Source: an uncultured Ruminococcus sp. (GTDB taxonomy: Bacteria; Bacillota; Clostridia; Oscillospirales; Ruminococcaceae). From it: a DNA stretch of 64,000 nt. The position numbers were made by a program, and so were the translations under genes. Shown here piece after piece: positions 26,407 to 36,202 of this stretch. Positions within the stretch are counted from its first letter, which is position 1; the number at the start of each line of letters is the position of its first letter. The stretch is from contig UQDR01000007.1 of the NCBI GenBank assembly GCA_900539835.1, positions 1-64,000 on the forward strand. Reading direction: 5' to 3'. Under the pieces are notes generated by a model. The model had not been told where the DNA came from. It made no database searches and saw only the letters and a program-made list of their open reading frames with translations.

Positions 26407-27441
26407 CTATCCCCTAAGTTTACATTCATACTTTGACAGACCGTTATCTGTCACAAATTTTACTGAATATCCCTTGCTCATGAAATATTCAGTGTTGCAC
26501 CTTTTATGTCCGACCGCTTTACTAATACTTGACGGACTTACTGCTATAACAAAATACTTGAACTTATCAACACAATCCGACAAATCATGATTCTGATTAC
26601 TTTTTTCAATTTCAGTTTTAATTTTTTTGCGGAAAATTTCACTTTCACATAATTCTTTGAATGCAGGATGATAAAAGCCCCCTGCCGTTTCTCCTTCAAT
26701 ATTATCTGACGAATGAAGACCGCAGCGAATCACTTCTATTTTGTTTTCTTCAAACTCCTCAAGCATTATCCCGCAAAGCTCAACCATTTTCTCAAATGGA
26801 ATCGGCTTATATATCCCCTCATCATATAACTCAGCTAACTTCGTTCCCTTTATTATAACAGTAGGATAAATTCTTACCGTATCAGGAGCAATTTCTATTA
26901 TGCTCTGCATAGTCCTTAAATCATCTTCATAAGTGCTTTGGAATAATCCTGTCATCATCTGCAATCCCAGCTCAAATCCATAAGACTTTATAATCCTGGA
27001 CGCTTTATATACATCCTCAGCATTATGTCCACGCTCGTTTGCTTCAAGAACATGATCACACATAGATTGAGCACCCAATTCAATAGCCGTTACTCCATAT
27101 CGCTTCAATATTTCAAGTATTTCCTCGTTAATACAGTCAGGACGGGTAGAAATTCTTATGCCCTTGAATTTATCCTTGCCAATAAATTCATTTGCCGCTT
27201 CTAAAAGTTCAAGCATATAAGCCCTCGGTACAGCCGTAAAGCTTCCGCCGAAAAACGCAATTTCCGTGTGCTCATAATCTGATATATCATCCAGTGCCTG
27301 AGAACATATTCTTTTCACATCATCCCCGTGAGGGATTTCCTGTACACCCGTAATAGTGCGCTGATTGCAGAATGAACACATGTGAGGACAACCAACATGT
27401 GGTACGAAAATCGAAATATTGCTGTGCCTCATTTTATACAT
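26407..27441 (-). CDS. ELP3-like radical SAM protein
   Basis: 344 residues. The radical-SAM cluster motif is CPHMCSFCNQR near residue 19, followed by GGSFTAV, the RISTRPDC stretch and GAQSM, which match the bacterial ELP3-related branch. The GNAT domain of true Elp3 is not evident in the C-terminal part. The substrate is unknown; tRNA modification would be a guess. It overlaps rnc by 8 bp upstream and is 2 bp from smc downstream, a placement common in Clostridia. Confidence 0.85.
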   Translation of the reverse strand: MYKMRHSNISIFVPHVGCPHMCSFCNQRTITGVQEIPHGDDVKRICSQALDDISDYEHTEIAFFGGSFTAVPRAYMLELLEAANEFIGKDKFKGIRISTRPDCINEEILEILKRYGVTAIELGAQSMCDHVLEANERGHNAEDVYKASRIIKSYGFELGLQMMTGLFQSTYEDDLRTMQSIIEIAPDTVRIYPTVIIKGTKLAELYDEGIYKPIPFEKMVELCGIMLEEFEENKIEVIRCGLHSSDNIEGETAGGFYHPAFKELCESEIFRKKIKTEIEKSNQNHDLSDCVDKFKYFVIAVSPSSISKAVGHKRCNTEYFMSKGYSVKFVTDNGLSKYECKLRG

Positions 27442-28144
27442 TGATCCCCATTAGTTCAAGCGCTTCTCTTGCCGCAGCCTGTTCTGCATTTTTCTTTGAA
27501 TGACCCGAGCCCTCACCGATTACATTATTGTTCAAGCGCACCTGAACCGTAAAGCTTTTGTCATGATCCGGACCTGATTCTGATTTAAGAAAATATTCAA
27601 CCTTTTCTTCAGGATTTCTCTGAATAATTTCCTGAAGCATAGTTTTATAGTCATGAAAGCTCTTTGAGCCTTTAGGTGAAATATTTTTAGGTATAAATGA
27701 CAAAATATATTTTGTTACGGGCTTCATTCCACCGTCAAGGTAAATGGCAGCAATAACCGCCTCAAAAGCGTCTGAAATTATTGACGGGCGTGTTCTCCCT
27801 CCGGTAAGCTCTTCGCCTTTGCCCAGAAATATATATTCCCCTAAATCTATTTTTTTAGAAAATTCAAATAAAGAATTTTCACAAACAAGTGAGGCTCTGA
27901 GCTTTGAAAGCTCTCCCTCCGGTAGGTGCTTGAAATGTTCAAATATATAATCTGATACAACAATTGAAAGTACAGAATCCCCTAAGAATTCAAGCCGTTC
28001 ATTGCTGTTTCTGTGTTTTTTATTTTCGTTTGCAAAAGATGAATGTGACAAAGCTTCATATAAAAGCCTGTCATTTTTAAATTTATAATTTATCTTCTGC
28101 TGAAATTGTTCCATTCTATCCTTTTCGTTCATTAGTTCTCTCAT
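27434..28144 (-). CDS. rnc: Ribonuclease III
   Basis: 236 residues from the furthest start. It cleaves double-stranded RNA, including rRNA precursors. The nuclease signature ERLEFLGDSVL is at about residues 48-58 and the C-terminal double-stranded RNA-binding domain at about 165-233. In-frame ATGs also occur at 28132 and 28114; the last follows AAAGGA by only 4 nt, so the true start is uncertain within 30 nt. It lies between plsX and the radical-SAM gene. Confidence 0.94.
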   Translation of the reverse strand: MRELMNEKDRMEQFQQKINYKFKNDRLLYEALSHSSFANENKKHRNSNERLEFLGDSVLSIVVSDYIFEHFKHLPEGELSKLRASLVCENSLFEFSKKIDLGEYIFLGKGEELTGGRTRPSIISDAFEAVIAAIYLDGGMKPVTKYILSFIPKNISPKGSKSFHDYKTMLQEIIQRNPEEKVEYFLKSESGPDHDKSFTVQVRLNNNVIGEGSGHSKKNAEQAAAREALELMGINV

Positions 28145-28146
28145 TT

Positions 28147-29154
28147 CTAAACCATTTCATGTTTTTTCATTGATTCAAGAGCATTGCTTATTTCATCAAT
28201 GACCTTAGTTTCAGTAAACTGCTTTGCCTGTCTGATTGCATTATAAAACGCCTTAGCATTACTGCTTCCGTGAGCCTTGATTACAGGCTTTGCAGTACCC
28301 AGCAAAGGTGCTCCGCCGTATTCGGAATAGTCCACCTTTTTCTTAAATTCCTTTACGTTATTAAGTACCATCAACGCTGCAATCTTGGATTTAAAATCCT
28401 TTGTAAGTAAAGTTTTAAGCTCTCCTGAAAAGAACTTTGCCATTCCCTCATAAAGCTTTAAAAGCAGATTTCCGCTGAATCCGTCAGTCACAACTACATC
28501 ACAGTCACCCATCGGAATTTGCCTTGCCTCTATGTTTCCTGTAAAATTCACAGGCGCATTTTTAAGCTGTTTGTATGTTTCAAGCTCAAGCTCTCTGCCC
28601 TTTGATTCTTCTGAACCAATGTTAGCAAGCCCAACTCTCGGAGCTTCTACACCAAGAATTTTGTTCATGTAAGCCGAGCCCATAATACCAAACTGTACAA
28701 GCATTTCAGGACGGCAGTCTGCGTTTGCTCCGCTGTCCAAAAGCATAGTCGGTTCTCCTGCGGTTGGAAGTATAGTTGCAAGTGCAGGACGTTTGATTCC
28801 CTTTTGTCTTTTTACAATAAAAGTTGCGCCGACAACTAAAGCCCCGGTTGAACCAGCTGAAACAAAAGCGTCGCCCTCACCGTCAGCCAGCATCTGCATA
28901 CCAACAGCCATTGAGCAGTCCTTTTTGCTTTTTATAACGTTAGTGGGTTCTTCACAAACGTCAATAACCGTGTCAGCATGTTTGATTTTCAAAGCAGAAA
29001 TATCAAGAGAATTATCTGCTGCACACTTTTTTATGGTTTCTTCATTTCCCACAAGTGTTATGCTTATATTAAAATCTTTTTGTGCGTCAATCGCACCCTT
29101 GATAACCTCAAGCGGTGCATTATCCCCGCCGAATGCGTCAATCACTATATTCAT
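28147..29154 (-). CDS. plsX: Phosphate acyltransferase PlsX
   Basis: 335 residues. It makes acyl-phosphate from acyl-ACP, the first step of phospholipid synthesis in most Firmicutes. The sequence opens with NIVIDAFGGDNAP and contains FVSAGSTGAL, LDSGANAD, GNIEARQIP and DGFSGN. The ribosome binding site is AGGAGG. It precedes rnc by 2 bp. The usual fabD/fabG/acpP neighbours are not here. Confidence 0.95.
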   Translation of the reverse strand: MNIVIDAFGGDNAPLEVIKGAIDAQKDFNISITLVGNEETIKKCAADNSLDISALKIKHADTVIDVCEEPTNVIKSKKDCSMAVGMQMLADGEGDAFVSAGSTGALVVGATFIVKRQKGIKRPALATILPTAGEPTMLLDSGANADCRPEMLVQFGIMGSAYMNKILGVEAPRVGLANIGSEESKGRELELETYKQLKNAPVNFTGNIEARQIPMGDCDVVVTDGFSGNLLLKLYEGMAKFFSGELKTLLTKDFKSKIAALMVLNNVKEFKKKVDYSEYGGAPLLGTAKPVIKAHGSSNAKAFYNAIRQAKQFTETKVIDEISNALESMKKHEMV

Positions 29155-29165
29155 ATTATTTCCTC

Positions 29166-30482
29166 CTAAAGCGTGTCAATACATCTATCCAAATCCGCCA
29201 ACCCTCTGTCGGCAATAGCCTGATACTTTAATTTCTTATCCCTTATTCTTTCTGACAGTTCCGGGAGTATCCCCATGTTGCAGCCCATCGGCTGAAATTT
29301 TTCTACCGTCGGGTCGCTTATATATTTAGACAAAGCCCCTAACATCGTCGTTTCAGGCAGTGAAACCTTGTCCTTTCCCTGCAAAGACCTTGCCATGTTA
29401 AGACCTGCCGCAATACCGCTTGCCGCCGACTCGATATATCCCTCAACACCGGTTATCTGTCCTGCAAAATATATATTTTCACGTTCTCTCATATTAAAAT
29501 GCTCTGTAAGAAGCTTGGGAGAATTTATAAAAGTGTTCCTGTGCATTACTCCATATCTCATAAATTCTGCATTTGCAAGTCCTGGAATCATTGAAAATAC
29601 ACGCTTTTGCTCGCCGAATTTCAAATTAGTCTGAAATCCCACAAGATTATAAAGTGTGCCCTGTGCATTTTCAGCCCTGAGCTGTACAACCGCATAAGGT
29701 CTTTTACCCGTCCTCGGATCAGTCAGTCCTACAGGCTTCAAAGGTCCGAATCTCATGGTGTCCTCACCACGCTTTGCCAACACTTCTATGGGCATACAAC
29801 CCTCATAAACCTTGAAATTATCCTTTGAAAAATGCTCCCTGTCATGCTCTTTAAGGGGAGCGGATTCAGCCTCAATAAGTGCATTATAAAACCTAAGATA
29901 CTCGTCCTTGTCCATAGGACAGTTAATATAATCCGCCTCACCTTTTCCATAACGTGAAGCAAAAAATACCTTCTCCTTGTCAAGACTCTCATATGTTACA
30001 ATAGGAGCAGCAGCGTCATGAAAATATAAATAATCTCCGCATATTTTCTTTATATCCACAGCCAAAGCGTCCGATGTCAAAGGTCCTGTGGCAACGATAA
30101 CATTTCCCTCAGGAATCATCGTTACCTCATCTTCAATAACAGTAATCCTATCATGGCTTCTTATTTTCTTGGTCACCATATCCGAAAATTTCTCTCTGTC
30201 AACAGCCAAAGCTCCGCCTGCCGATACCTTAGTCTGTTCAGCGCATTCCATTGTCAAAGAACCCAGCCTGCGCATTTCCTCTTTGAGCATTCCTGCCGCA
30301 GAGGCAATTCTGTCAGCCTTCAGTGAATTTGAGCAAACAAGCTCTGCAAACCCCTTGTATTTGTGAGCAGGGGTAAACTTCTTCGGCTTCATTTCATAAA
30401 GCAAAACATCAATCCCGGCATTAGAAAGCTGCCATGCCGCCTCACAGCCGGCAAGCCCTGCTCCGATTACCTTAACTGTCAT
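29166..30482 (-). CDS. trmFO: tRNA uracil-54 methyltransferase TrmFO
   Basis: 438 residues. It forms 5-methyluridine 54 in the T loop using methylenetetrahydrofolate and FAD. The FAD-binding GAGLAGCEAAWQL is at the N-terminus, and the conserved Cys is in YEGCMPIEVLAKRG at about 223. GVEGYIESAASG follows near the C-terminus. It overlaps the topA end by 11 bp. Confidence 0.96.
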   Translation of the reverse strand: MTVKVIGAGLAGCEAAWQLSNAGIDVLLYEMKPKKFTPAHKYKGFAELVCSNSLKADRIASAAGMLKEEMRRLGSLTMECAEQTKVSAGGALAVDREKFSDMVTKKIRSHDRITVIEDEVTMIPEGNVIVATGPLTSDALAVDIKKICGDYLYFHDAAAPIVTYESLDKEKVFFASRYGKGEADYINCPMDKDEYLRFYNALIEAESAPLKEHDREHFSKDNFKVYEGCMPIEVLAKRGEDTMRFGPLKPVGLTDPRTGKRPYAVVQLRAENAQGTLYNLVGFQTNLKFGEQKRVFSMIPGLANAEFMRYGVMHRNTFINSPKLLTEHFNMRERENIYFAGQITGVEGYIESAASGIAAGLNMARSLQGKDKVSLPETTMLGALSKYISDPTVEKFQPMGCNMGILPELSERIRDKKLKYQAIADRGLADLDRCIDTL

Positions 30483-32562
30483 TTCCTAGATTCCTCTCAT
30501 ATCCGCAGTTTTCCTTGTGACAAATCAGTTTGCCGTTCTTTCCGCCCTTTTGGAATAGAGTAGAACCGCACTGCGGACATTTTTCCTCAGTTGGCAAATC
30601 CCATGTCATAAAATTGCAGTTAGGATTATCCTCACAGCCATAATATTTCTTACCCTTTTTAGATTTTTTAAGCAAAACTCTCTTTCCGCAGAACGGACAA
30701 AATCCACCGGTTTCCTGTACGATCCTTTTTGTAAATGTACACTCCGGGAATCCCGAACAAGCCATAAACTTTCCGAACCTTCCGATTTTGATAACCATAG
30801 GCTTTCCGCAAACCTCACATATCTCATCCGTTTCCTCATCAGGAACCTTCATGCGCTTGCCTTCCATTGCCTTTTCAGCCTTTTCAAGCTCGCTGTTAAA
30901 CTCGCCGTAAAAATCATCAAGAGTTTTGACCCAGCCTTTTTTACCGTTTTCAACTTCGTCTAAACTGCTTTCCATATTAGCCGTGAATTTCACATCCACA
31001 ATTTTATCGAAATGATCAAGCATAAGCTGATTTGTGACCTCACCCAAAGCCGTAGGCTTAAGCTGTTTTCCATCTCGCTCAACATAGCTTCTTGCAAGAA
31101 TCGTAGTAATCGTAGGAACATATGTGGACGGTCTTCCTATACCCGTTTCTTCAAAAGCCTTAACTAAAGTAGCTTCCGTATATCTTGCCGGAGGCTGTGT
31201 AAAATGCTGATTTCCCTCGAGAGTGTGAACTTTCAGCTTATCACCCTTCGCAATAGCAGGAAGAACATTCTTCTTATCTGAATCTTCGTCCTTGCTCTCT
31301 TCATAAAGCACAGTAAATCCATCAAATTTCACAGAATATCCCGTAGCCTTAAATCCACAGCCGTTAGCAGTAATATCCACCGATACCGTATCCATAAGAC
31401 AGTTCGACATCTGGCTTGCAATAAATCGCTCCCAAATCAGCTTGTAAAGCTTATATTGATCGTTTGTAACACCGCTTTTCTTGATAATGTCAGGAGTAAG
31501 CTCAGGATGCGTCGGACGAATAGCTTCATGGGCGTCCTGAGAATTACCCTTTTTCTTATATTTCTTAGGTGAATCAGGAATATACTTGTCCCCGTATTGA
31601 TTTTTTATAAAGTCATATGCAGCCGCCCTTGCCTCATCTGAAATTCTCAGGCTGTCAGTACGCATGTATGTGATAAGACCGGTTGCACCCATTCCGTCGA
31701 TCTCAACACCTTCATAAAGCTCCTGAGCGGTTTTCATTGTACGTCTTGCCTGGAACGAAAGCTTTCTTGAAGCCTCCTGCTGTAATGTTGAAGTAGTAAA
31801 CGGTGCAGCAGGCGATTTTCTGTGAACACTCTTTTTAACGTTTGCTATCTCAAACTCAGCGCCCTCAAGTCTTGCAAGAATCTCATCTGCCTGCTCCTTG
31901 CATTTTAAGTCAACCTTTTCACCGTCAACAGTATTCAATTTAGCAGCGAACGGCTTTCTGCTCTTTGCTGCAAGGAACTTTGCATCAACAGACCAATATT
32001 CCTGTGACTGAAACGCTCTTATTTCATTTTCACGGTCACATATCATTCTGACGGCAACAGACTGAACTCTTCCGGCAGAAAGTCCTCTTCGGATTTTTCT
32101 CCAAAGAAAAGGCGACAGCTTATATCCCACAATCCTGTCAAGTATACGTCTTGCCTGCTGAGCATTTACAAGATTTAAATCTATCGACCTTGGATTGCTC
32201 ATGCCTGCCTTTATTCCGCTTTCAGTAATCTCATTAAATGTAACTCGGTTTTTATCGTTCATATCAAGCCCTAAAATCTGTGCAAGATGCCATGAAATAG
32301 CTTCTCCCTCACGGTCCGGGTCTCCCGCAAGATAAACATGATCACATTTTTTTGCTTTCTTTTTTATATCCTTAATAAGGCTCTCCTTATCCTTCATATT
32401 TACATATGACGGCTCAAAACCGTTTTCAATATCAACGCCCAGCTTTGACTTGGGAAGGTCACGAAGATGTCCCATCGACGCTAAAACCTCGTAATCACCG
32501 CTTAAATATCTTTTTATAGTCTTCACCTTTGTTGGTGACTCAACAATTATCAGATTTGCCAA
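30472..32562 (-). CDS. topA: DNA topoisomerase I
   Basis: 696 residues. Type IA topoisomerase that relaxes negative supercoils. The TOPRIM domain begins IVESPTKVKTIKRYL, and the catalytic tyrosine is in GLITYMRTDS at about residue 300. The C-terminus has three Cys4 zinc ribbons (about 575-690). The start is TTG at 32562 with GGAG 7 nt upstream. It follows dprA with a 35-bp gap. Confidence 0.96.
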   Translation of the reverse strand: MANLIIVESPTKVKTIKRYLSGDYEVLASMGHLRDLPKSKLGVDIENGFEPSYVNMKDKESLIKDIKKKAKKCDHVYLAGDPDREGEAISWHLAQILGLDMNDKNRVTFNEITESGIKAGMSNPRSIDLNLVNAQQARRILDRIVGYKLSPFLWRKIRRGLSAGRVQSVAVRMICDRENEIRAFQSQEYWSVDAKFLAAKSRKPFAAKLNTVDGEKVDLKCKEQADEILARLEGAEFEIANVKKSVHRKSPAAPFTTSTLQQEASRKLSFQARRTMKTAQELYEGVEIDGMGATGLITYMRTDSLRISDEARAAAYDFIKNQYGDKYIPDSPKKYKKKGNSQDAHEAIRPTHPELTPDIIKKSGVTNDQYKLYKLIWERFIASQMSNCLMDTVSVDITANGCGFKATGYSVKFDGFTVLYEESKDEDSDKKNVLPAIAKGDKLKVHTLEGNQHFTQPPARYTEATLVKAFEETGIGRPSTYVPTITTILARSYVERDGKQLKPTALGEVTNQLMLDHFDKIVDVKFTANMESSLDEVENGKKGWVKTLDDFYGEFNSELEKAEKAMEGKRMKVPDEETDEICEVCGKPMVIKIGRFGKFMACSGFPECTFTKRIVQETGGFCPFCGKRVLLKKSKKGKKYYGCEDNPNCNFMTWDLPTEEKCPQCGSTLFQKGGKNGKLICHKENCGYERNLGNDS

Positions 32563-32597
32563 AACAATTCTCCGTTCATAATTTATTACACATATAT

Positions 32598-33812
32598 TTA
32601 TTTCACAATCCCGTAAATTTTACCGGGAAATGCTCTTATTATACCCTCAAGTTCAAGTTCAATCAATTCAGATAAAACTGATGAAACATCTTCTCCCGTT
32701 TTAACAACGATTTCATCTACAATTAAATTGCCGCTCTCCAGAGCCGTGCATATTTTCTGCTGTATGTCATTAAGATTGGAATAATCTATATCCCTTTCAG
32801 CCGTTTTATTTACCTGATTCAGATTTTCCGTATCAGTCTCCCGTGACTTCCGCTTTGACTTTTTTTCAGTCTTAACTGCAAATTCTTCAAATCCGTCAGC
32901 CGCAAGCTTATAATCCTTCACGCCATGCATATCCTCAAAGCTCTCATATGCAAGATTAGAAGTAATATCTCCGCCTCCGAAAACCGGCACTGCGCCATTT
33001 CTTATTAAATCACGCTGACCATAATATCTAGAATCAAAAATATCATTCGGCGGTATTACAAAAATGGGTTTTCCCTGAACTACCGCATATTTGGCATTAT
33101 CCAGTCCCCTGCTTTTATCTGAGCATTCACAGAATAAAACACCGTCGCATAATCCGACTAAAATCCTGTTGCGCTGCACAAATGAATTCAAAGACACCTT
33201 CATGCCCGAACAATATTCAGAGATAATTCCGCCGTTTTGTGCAATCTTCATTTTTATCTGTTCACTGTTAGCCGGATAATCATCTTCAATCGCAGTACCT
33301 GTAACCGCTATTGTCGGTTTTCCGCTTTCTAAAGATACTTGGTTTGCAATCATGTCAATGCCGGAAGCAAAGCCCGATGCCAAAAGAATATCACGTCCAA
33401 TAAGCTGTCTGCATATTTTTTCAGTTACATTGACCGAATATTCCGACGGTTTTCTCGTCCCTACAACAGCAATGCAAATTCTATCGTCCAAAAAGTCAAG
33501 GTTTCCATAACAAAACAATACTGAAGGCGGATTTGATATCCGTTTCAGCTTTTGCGGATAGCCCTCACTTTCATAACAATAAACGCTGATTCCTCTGCTT
33601 AAACAATTGTCAAGCAATTGCTCAGCTTCATTAAGCTTGTGCTTCTTTACACTTTGCCTTTCTTCATCGGTCAGATATTTTACTGATCCATTAATAAGCG
33701 ACCTTACAAATGCTTCAACATCGCTGAAATGTTCGCCTAACTGCCATATCCTCGGATTTGAAGCCCCGAAAACCTGCACCAACCATATCCAGTAAATCCT
33801 TTTGTCAAACAT
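32598..33812 (-). CDS. dprA: DNA-processing protein DprA
   Basis: 404 residues. DprA loads RecA on incoming single-stranded DNA during transformation. The Rossmann-like core shows VVGTRKPSEYS, ASGFASGID, AVTGTAIEDDYP and QRNRILVGL (about 120-240). A charged Lys/Ser-rich linker (about 300-345) leads to a C-terminal winged-helix domain. It is in the usual order dprA-topA-trmFO. It need not mean natural competence, since dprA is widespread. Confidence 0.93.
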   Translation of the reverse strand: MFDKRIYWIWLVQVFGASNPRIWQLGEHFSDVEAFVRSLINGSVKYLTDEERQSVKKHKLNEAEQLLDNCLSRGISVYCYESEGYPQKLKRISNPPSVLFCYGNLDFLDDRICIAVVGTRKPSEYSVNVTEKICRQLIGRDILLASGFASGIDMIANQVSLESGKPTIAVTGTAIEDDYPANSEQIKMKIAQNGGIISEYCSGMKVSLNSFVQRNRILVGLCDGVLFCECSDKSRGLDNAKYAVVQGKPIFVIPPNDIFDSRYYGQRDLIRNGAVPVFGGGDITSNLAYESFEDMHGVKDYKLAADGFEEFAVKTEKKSKRKSRETDTENLNQVNKTAERDIDYSNLNDIQQKICTALESGNLIVDEIVVKTGEDVSSVLSELIELELEGIIRAFPGKIYGIVK

Positions 33813-33851
33813 ATCTGCAAGCTCCTTATGAAAACCAATATCCGAAATGCA

Positions 33852-34661
33852 TTACTTTTTTCTTTTCATTTCCCAAAGAATGATTCCCGCTGCCATTGCA
33901 GCATTAAGAGAATCAATGTTTCCCTGCATTTTTATAGTGATCCTCTTGTCACAAGCCAAAGCGTCCTCTCTTGTCAGTCCTCTTCCCTCATTGCCTATTA
34001 CAACAGCCGCTCCGCCGGAAAAATCAACGCATTCCAAAGCTTCTGCATCTCTGTCTACAACCGCCGCATAAGTTCTTATACCACAGCGGTGAAGCATCTC
34101 CATAACCTTTGAAAAATCATATCCGGTGAAAACGTCTATCCTGAATAAGCTCCCCATAGCCGCCCTTAGGGTTTTAGGATTATATAAATCACAGCAGTTA
34201 TTTGCCATAATAACTCCATCTGCTCCAACTGCGTCACAGGTTCTTAATATTGTACCAACATTCCCGGGATCCTGAAGATTGTTCATAACAAGATATTTTC
34301 CGTTTGATTTTATGCTCTGTTCAGATAAAATATTATTACTCATTTCCGCAATAATATAAATCCCCTGAGAAGCTTTAGTCTCACCCAGCTTTTCACATAT
34401 CCTGTCGTCAACTGTATGAAAAGTCTGTGATTGACTTGTAAAAAGCGAGGAATCAATATACTCGGGATATTTTTCGAGAGCCTTTGTTGAAGCAAAAACC
34501 GAGTGAAGCTTAAGCTTTTCCTCTCTCCACCAATTGATCGCCTCACTGCAAAGACGTGCTCCCTCAAGAACAAAAAGACCGTTTTCTTCCCTTGCCTTTT
34601 TTGAAGCCGACAGCTTTGCATAAAGCTTTATCTTAGGATTATCTTTGCTTGCAATGTGCAT
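33852..34661 (-). CDS. SpoU/TrmH-family RNA 2'-O-methyltransferase
   Basis: 269 residues. The N-terminal substrate-binding part (about 1-100) is followed by a SPOUT domain with the three motifs NLQDPGNVGTILRT, GNEGRGLT and LNAAMAAGIILW, the last forming the trefoil knot for S-adenosylmethionine. It probably methylates a ribose in rRNA or tRNA. It is the first gene of the long minus-strand run toward dprA. Confidence 0.9.
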   Translation of the reverse strand: MHIASKDNPKIKLYAKLSASKKAREENGLFVLEGARLCSEAINWWREEKLKLHSVFASTKALEKYPEYIDSSLFTSQSQTFHTVDDRICEKLGETKASQGIYIIAEMSNNILSEQSIKSNGKYLVMNNLQDPGNVGTILRTCDAVGADGVIMANNCCDLYNPKTLRAAMGSLFRIDVFTGYDFSKVMEMLHRCGIRTYAAVVDRDAEALECVDFSGGAAVVIGNEGRGLTREDALACDKRITIKMQGNIDSLNAAMAAGIILWEMKRKK

Positions 34662-34715
34662 AAAATCAACCGCTTTCCCGTTAAATATCCGCTCGTTTAT
34701 GATTCCCCATTAAAC

Positions 34716-34748
34716 AACAAAACACGCAAGTATTAAAACGTGCGTGTT
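34716..34748 (-). terminator. Terminator of infC-rpmI-rplT
   Basis: AACACGCA (34721-34728) pairs with TGCGTGTT (34741-34748), followed on the minus strand by TTGTTGTTTA. It lies 11 nt beyond the rplT stop. Confidence 0.75.
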
Positions 34749-34758
34749 AAATATTGTA

Positions 34759-35112
34759 TTAAAGTGCAGCCTTAGCTTTTTCTGCAATAGCTGTGAAACC
34801 TGCCGGATCGCTGATAGCAATCTCTGAAAGCATCTTTCTGTTAAGAGTGATTCCTGCTTTCTTAACGCCGTTCATGAAAGTTGAATAGTTCATGCCGTTA
34901 ATCTGTGCAGCAGCAGAAATTCTTGTGATCCAAAGTCTTCTGAAATCTCTCTTCTTCTGCTTTCTTCCGATATAAGCATACTGTCCTGATTTCATTACGG
35001 CCTGTTTAGCCATTTTAAAATGCTTGCTCTTTGCGCCGAAATAGCCTTTTGCAAGCTTAAGAGTTTTATTTCTTCTCTTACGAGTCATCATTGCTCCCTT
35101 TACACGAGCCAT
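34759..35112 (-). CDS. rplT: Ribosomal protein bL20
   Basis: 117 residues, full length. bL20 is needed early in 50S assembly and represses its own operon in B. subtilis by binding the leader. The N-terminal arm is strongly basic (MTRKRRNKTLKLAKGYFG). It is the last gene of infC-rpmI-rplT. Confidence 0.98.
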   Translation of the reverse strand: MARVKGAMMTRKRRNKTLKLAKGYFGAKSKHFKMAKQAVMKSGQYAYIGRKQKKRDFRRLWITRISAAAQINGMNYSTFMNGVKKAGITLNRKMLSEIAISDPAGFTAIAEKAKAAL

Positions 35113-35164
35113 AGTTATTACCTCCTGAAATTTTAATTAAGTTTGTGTTCCCTACAACTCGTTA

Positions 35165-35362
35165 TTATTTGTAAGGGATAAGTGCCTTTACGTTCTTGAT
35201 ATTTGAATCATCAGCATAAGCAGCACCACGAAGAATTCTCTTACGCTTGTGAGCCTTTTGAGTCAATCTGTGTCTCTTGTTTGTGTGCTGAAATTTAACC
35301 TTTCCGCTGCCTGTAACTGAAAAACGCTTTTTTGCACCGGAATGTGTTTTAATCTTTGGCAT
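35165..35362 (-). CDS. rpmI: Ribosomal protein bL35
   Basis: 65 residues, full length, opening with MPKIKTHSGAKKRFSVTGSG and rich in Lys and Arg. It is the middle gene of the infC operon, 19 bp after infC. Confidence 0.98.
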   Translation of the reverse strand: MPKIKTHSGAKKRFSVTGSGKVKFQHTNKRHRLTQKAHKRKRILRGAAYADDSNIKNVKALIPYK

Positions 35363-35381
35363 ATTATTTATCCTCCTTAAA

Positions 35382-35903
35382 TTATTTACTGCTCTTCGGG
35401 GAAACGAACATTACTAAGCTTCGTCCCTCCATTTTTGACGGCTTGTCAACAACTCCAACTTCTGAAATTGCTTCCTTGAATTTCAAAAGAAGCTCTTCGC
35501 CGAACTGCGGATGTGCAACCGTTCTCTTACGGAATCTGACAGATACCTTAACCTTATCTCCTCCGTTTAAAAACTTAACAGCCTGATTAACCTTTGTGTT
35601 AAAATCATTAGTATCAATAGTTGAGGACATTCTTACTTCCTTAACATCCATGACCTTCTGATTCTTCTTAGCTTCCTTCTCACGCTTAGCCTGTTCAAAA
35701 CAGAACTTGCCGTAATCCATAATTCTGCAAACAGGCGGCGCTGCCTGAGGAGCTATCTTAACAAGATCCAAGTCCTTTTCATAAGCGATTTCAAGCGCCT
35801 GTTTAGAGGACATGATTCCAAGCTGTGTTCCGTCGGCATCAATAATACGCAATTCCTTATCACGAATTTCTTCGTTGATCTGATGTTCTTTGTTGTTGCT
35901 AAT
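35382..35903 (-). CDS. infC: Translation initiation factor IF-3
   Basis: 173 residues. IF-3 keeps subunits apart and checks the start codon. The two-domain layout with a Lys-rich linker is normal (EQAKREKEAKKNQK at about 80). The start is the rare codon ATT at 35903, with GGAGGTG 7 nt upstream. Translation then reads SNNKEHQINEEI. ATT or AUA/AUU starts are known for infC and allow feedback, because IF-3 itself rejects them. A longer frame upstream runs through the leader and is not coding. Confidence 0.95.
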   Translation of the reverse strand: MSNNKEHQINEEIRDKELRIIDADGTQLGIMSSKQALEIAYEKDLDLVKIAPQAAPPVCRIMDYGKFCFEQAKREKEAKKNQKVMDVKEVRMSSTIDTNDFNTKVNQAVKFLNGGDKVKVSVRFRKRTVAHPQFGEELLLKFKEAISEVGVVDKPSKMEGRSLVMFVSPKSSK

Positions 35904-36060
35904 GACAAAGCACCTCCAAAAATATATTAAAAAACGAGTACAGAAACAAATCCATACTCGCATAAATACCACGATAAAACGCAATTCATGTTTACCTCTC
36001 CACAGTGTCCAAATGCACGCACGAGGTGAGAACGGATAAATGTTCTGCTTTGTTTCTAAA
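35904..36060 (-). promoter_or_regulatory. infC operon leader with attenuator-like terminator (bL20 leader type)
   Basis: The leader contains a structured GC-richer segment (about 35985-36040, with ACCTC/GAGGT pairing). Close to the gene, a hairpin CGAGTA/TACTCG (35935-35960) is followed by TTTTTT. The terminator lies before infC, so transcription can be stopped early. In Firmicutes the bL20 protein controls such leaders. Assignment to the bL20 leader family is by position and layout. Confidence 0.75.
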
Positions 36061-36062
36061 TT

Positions 36063-36091
36063 ATTATACACCACTGTTCTTGTTTTGTCAA
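36063..36091 (-). promoter_or_regulatory. Consensus promoter of infC-rpmI-rplT
   Basis: Minus-strand TTGACA (36086-36091), 17-bp spacer, TATAAT (36063-36068). The predicted start is near 36056. Confidence 0.88.
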
Positions 36092-36138
36092 GCACTTTTT
36101 ATAAAAAAATCTATATTTATTTTTTCCGCATCAAACCC

Positions 36139-36167
36139 TTTTCATTCAACAGAAAATATGCTATAAT
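36139..36167 (+). promoter_or_regulatory. Promoter of the HD-domain gene
   Basis: TTTTCA (36139-36144), 17-bp spacer, TATAAT (36162-36167). The -35 matches 4 of 6 positions. Confidence 0.55.
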
Positions 36168-36202
36168 CATCTTATAAAACTTGTTTTGATATGGAGGTTA
36201 TT

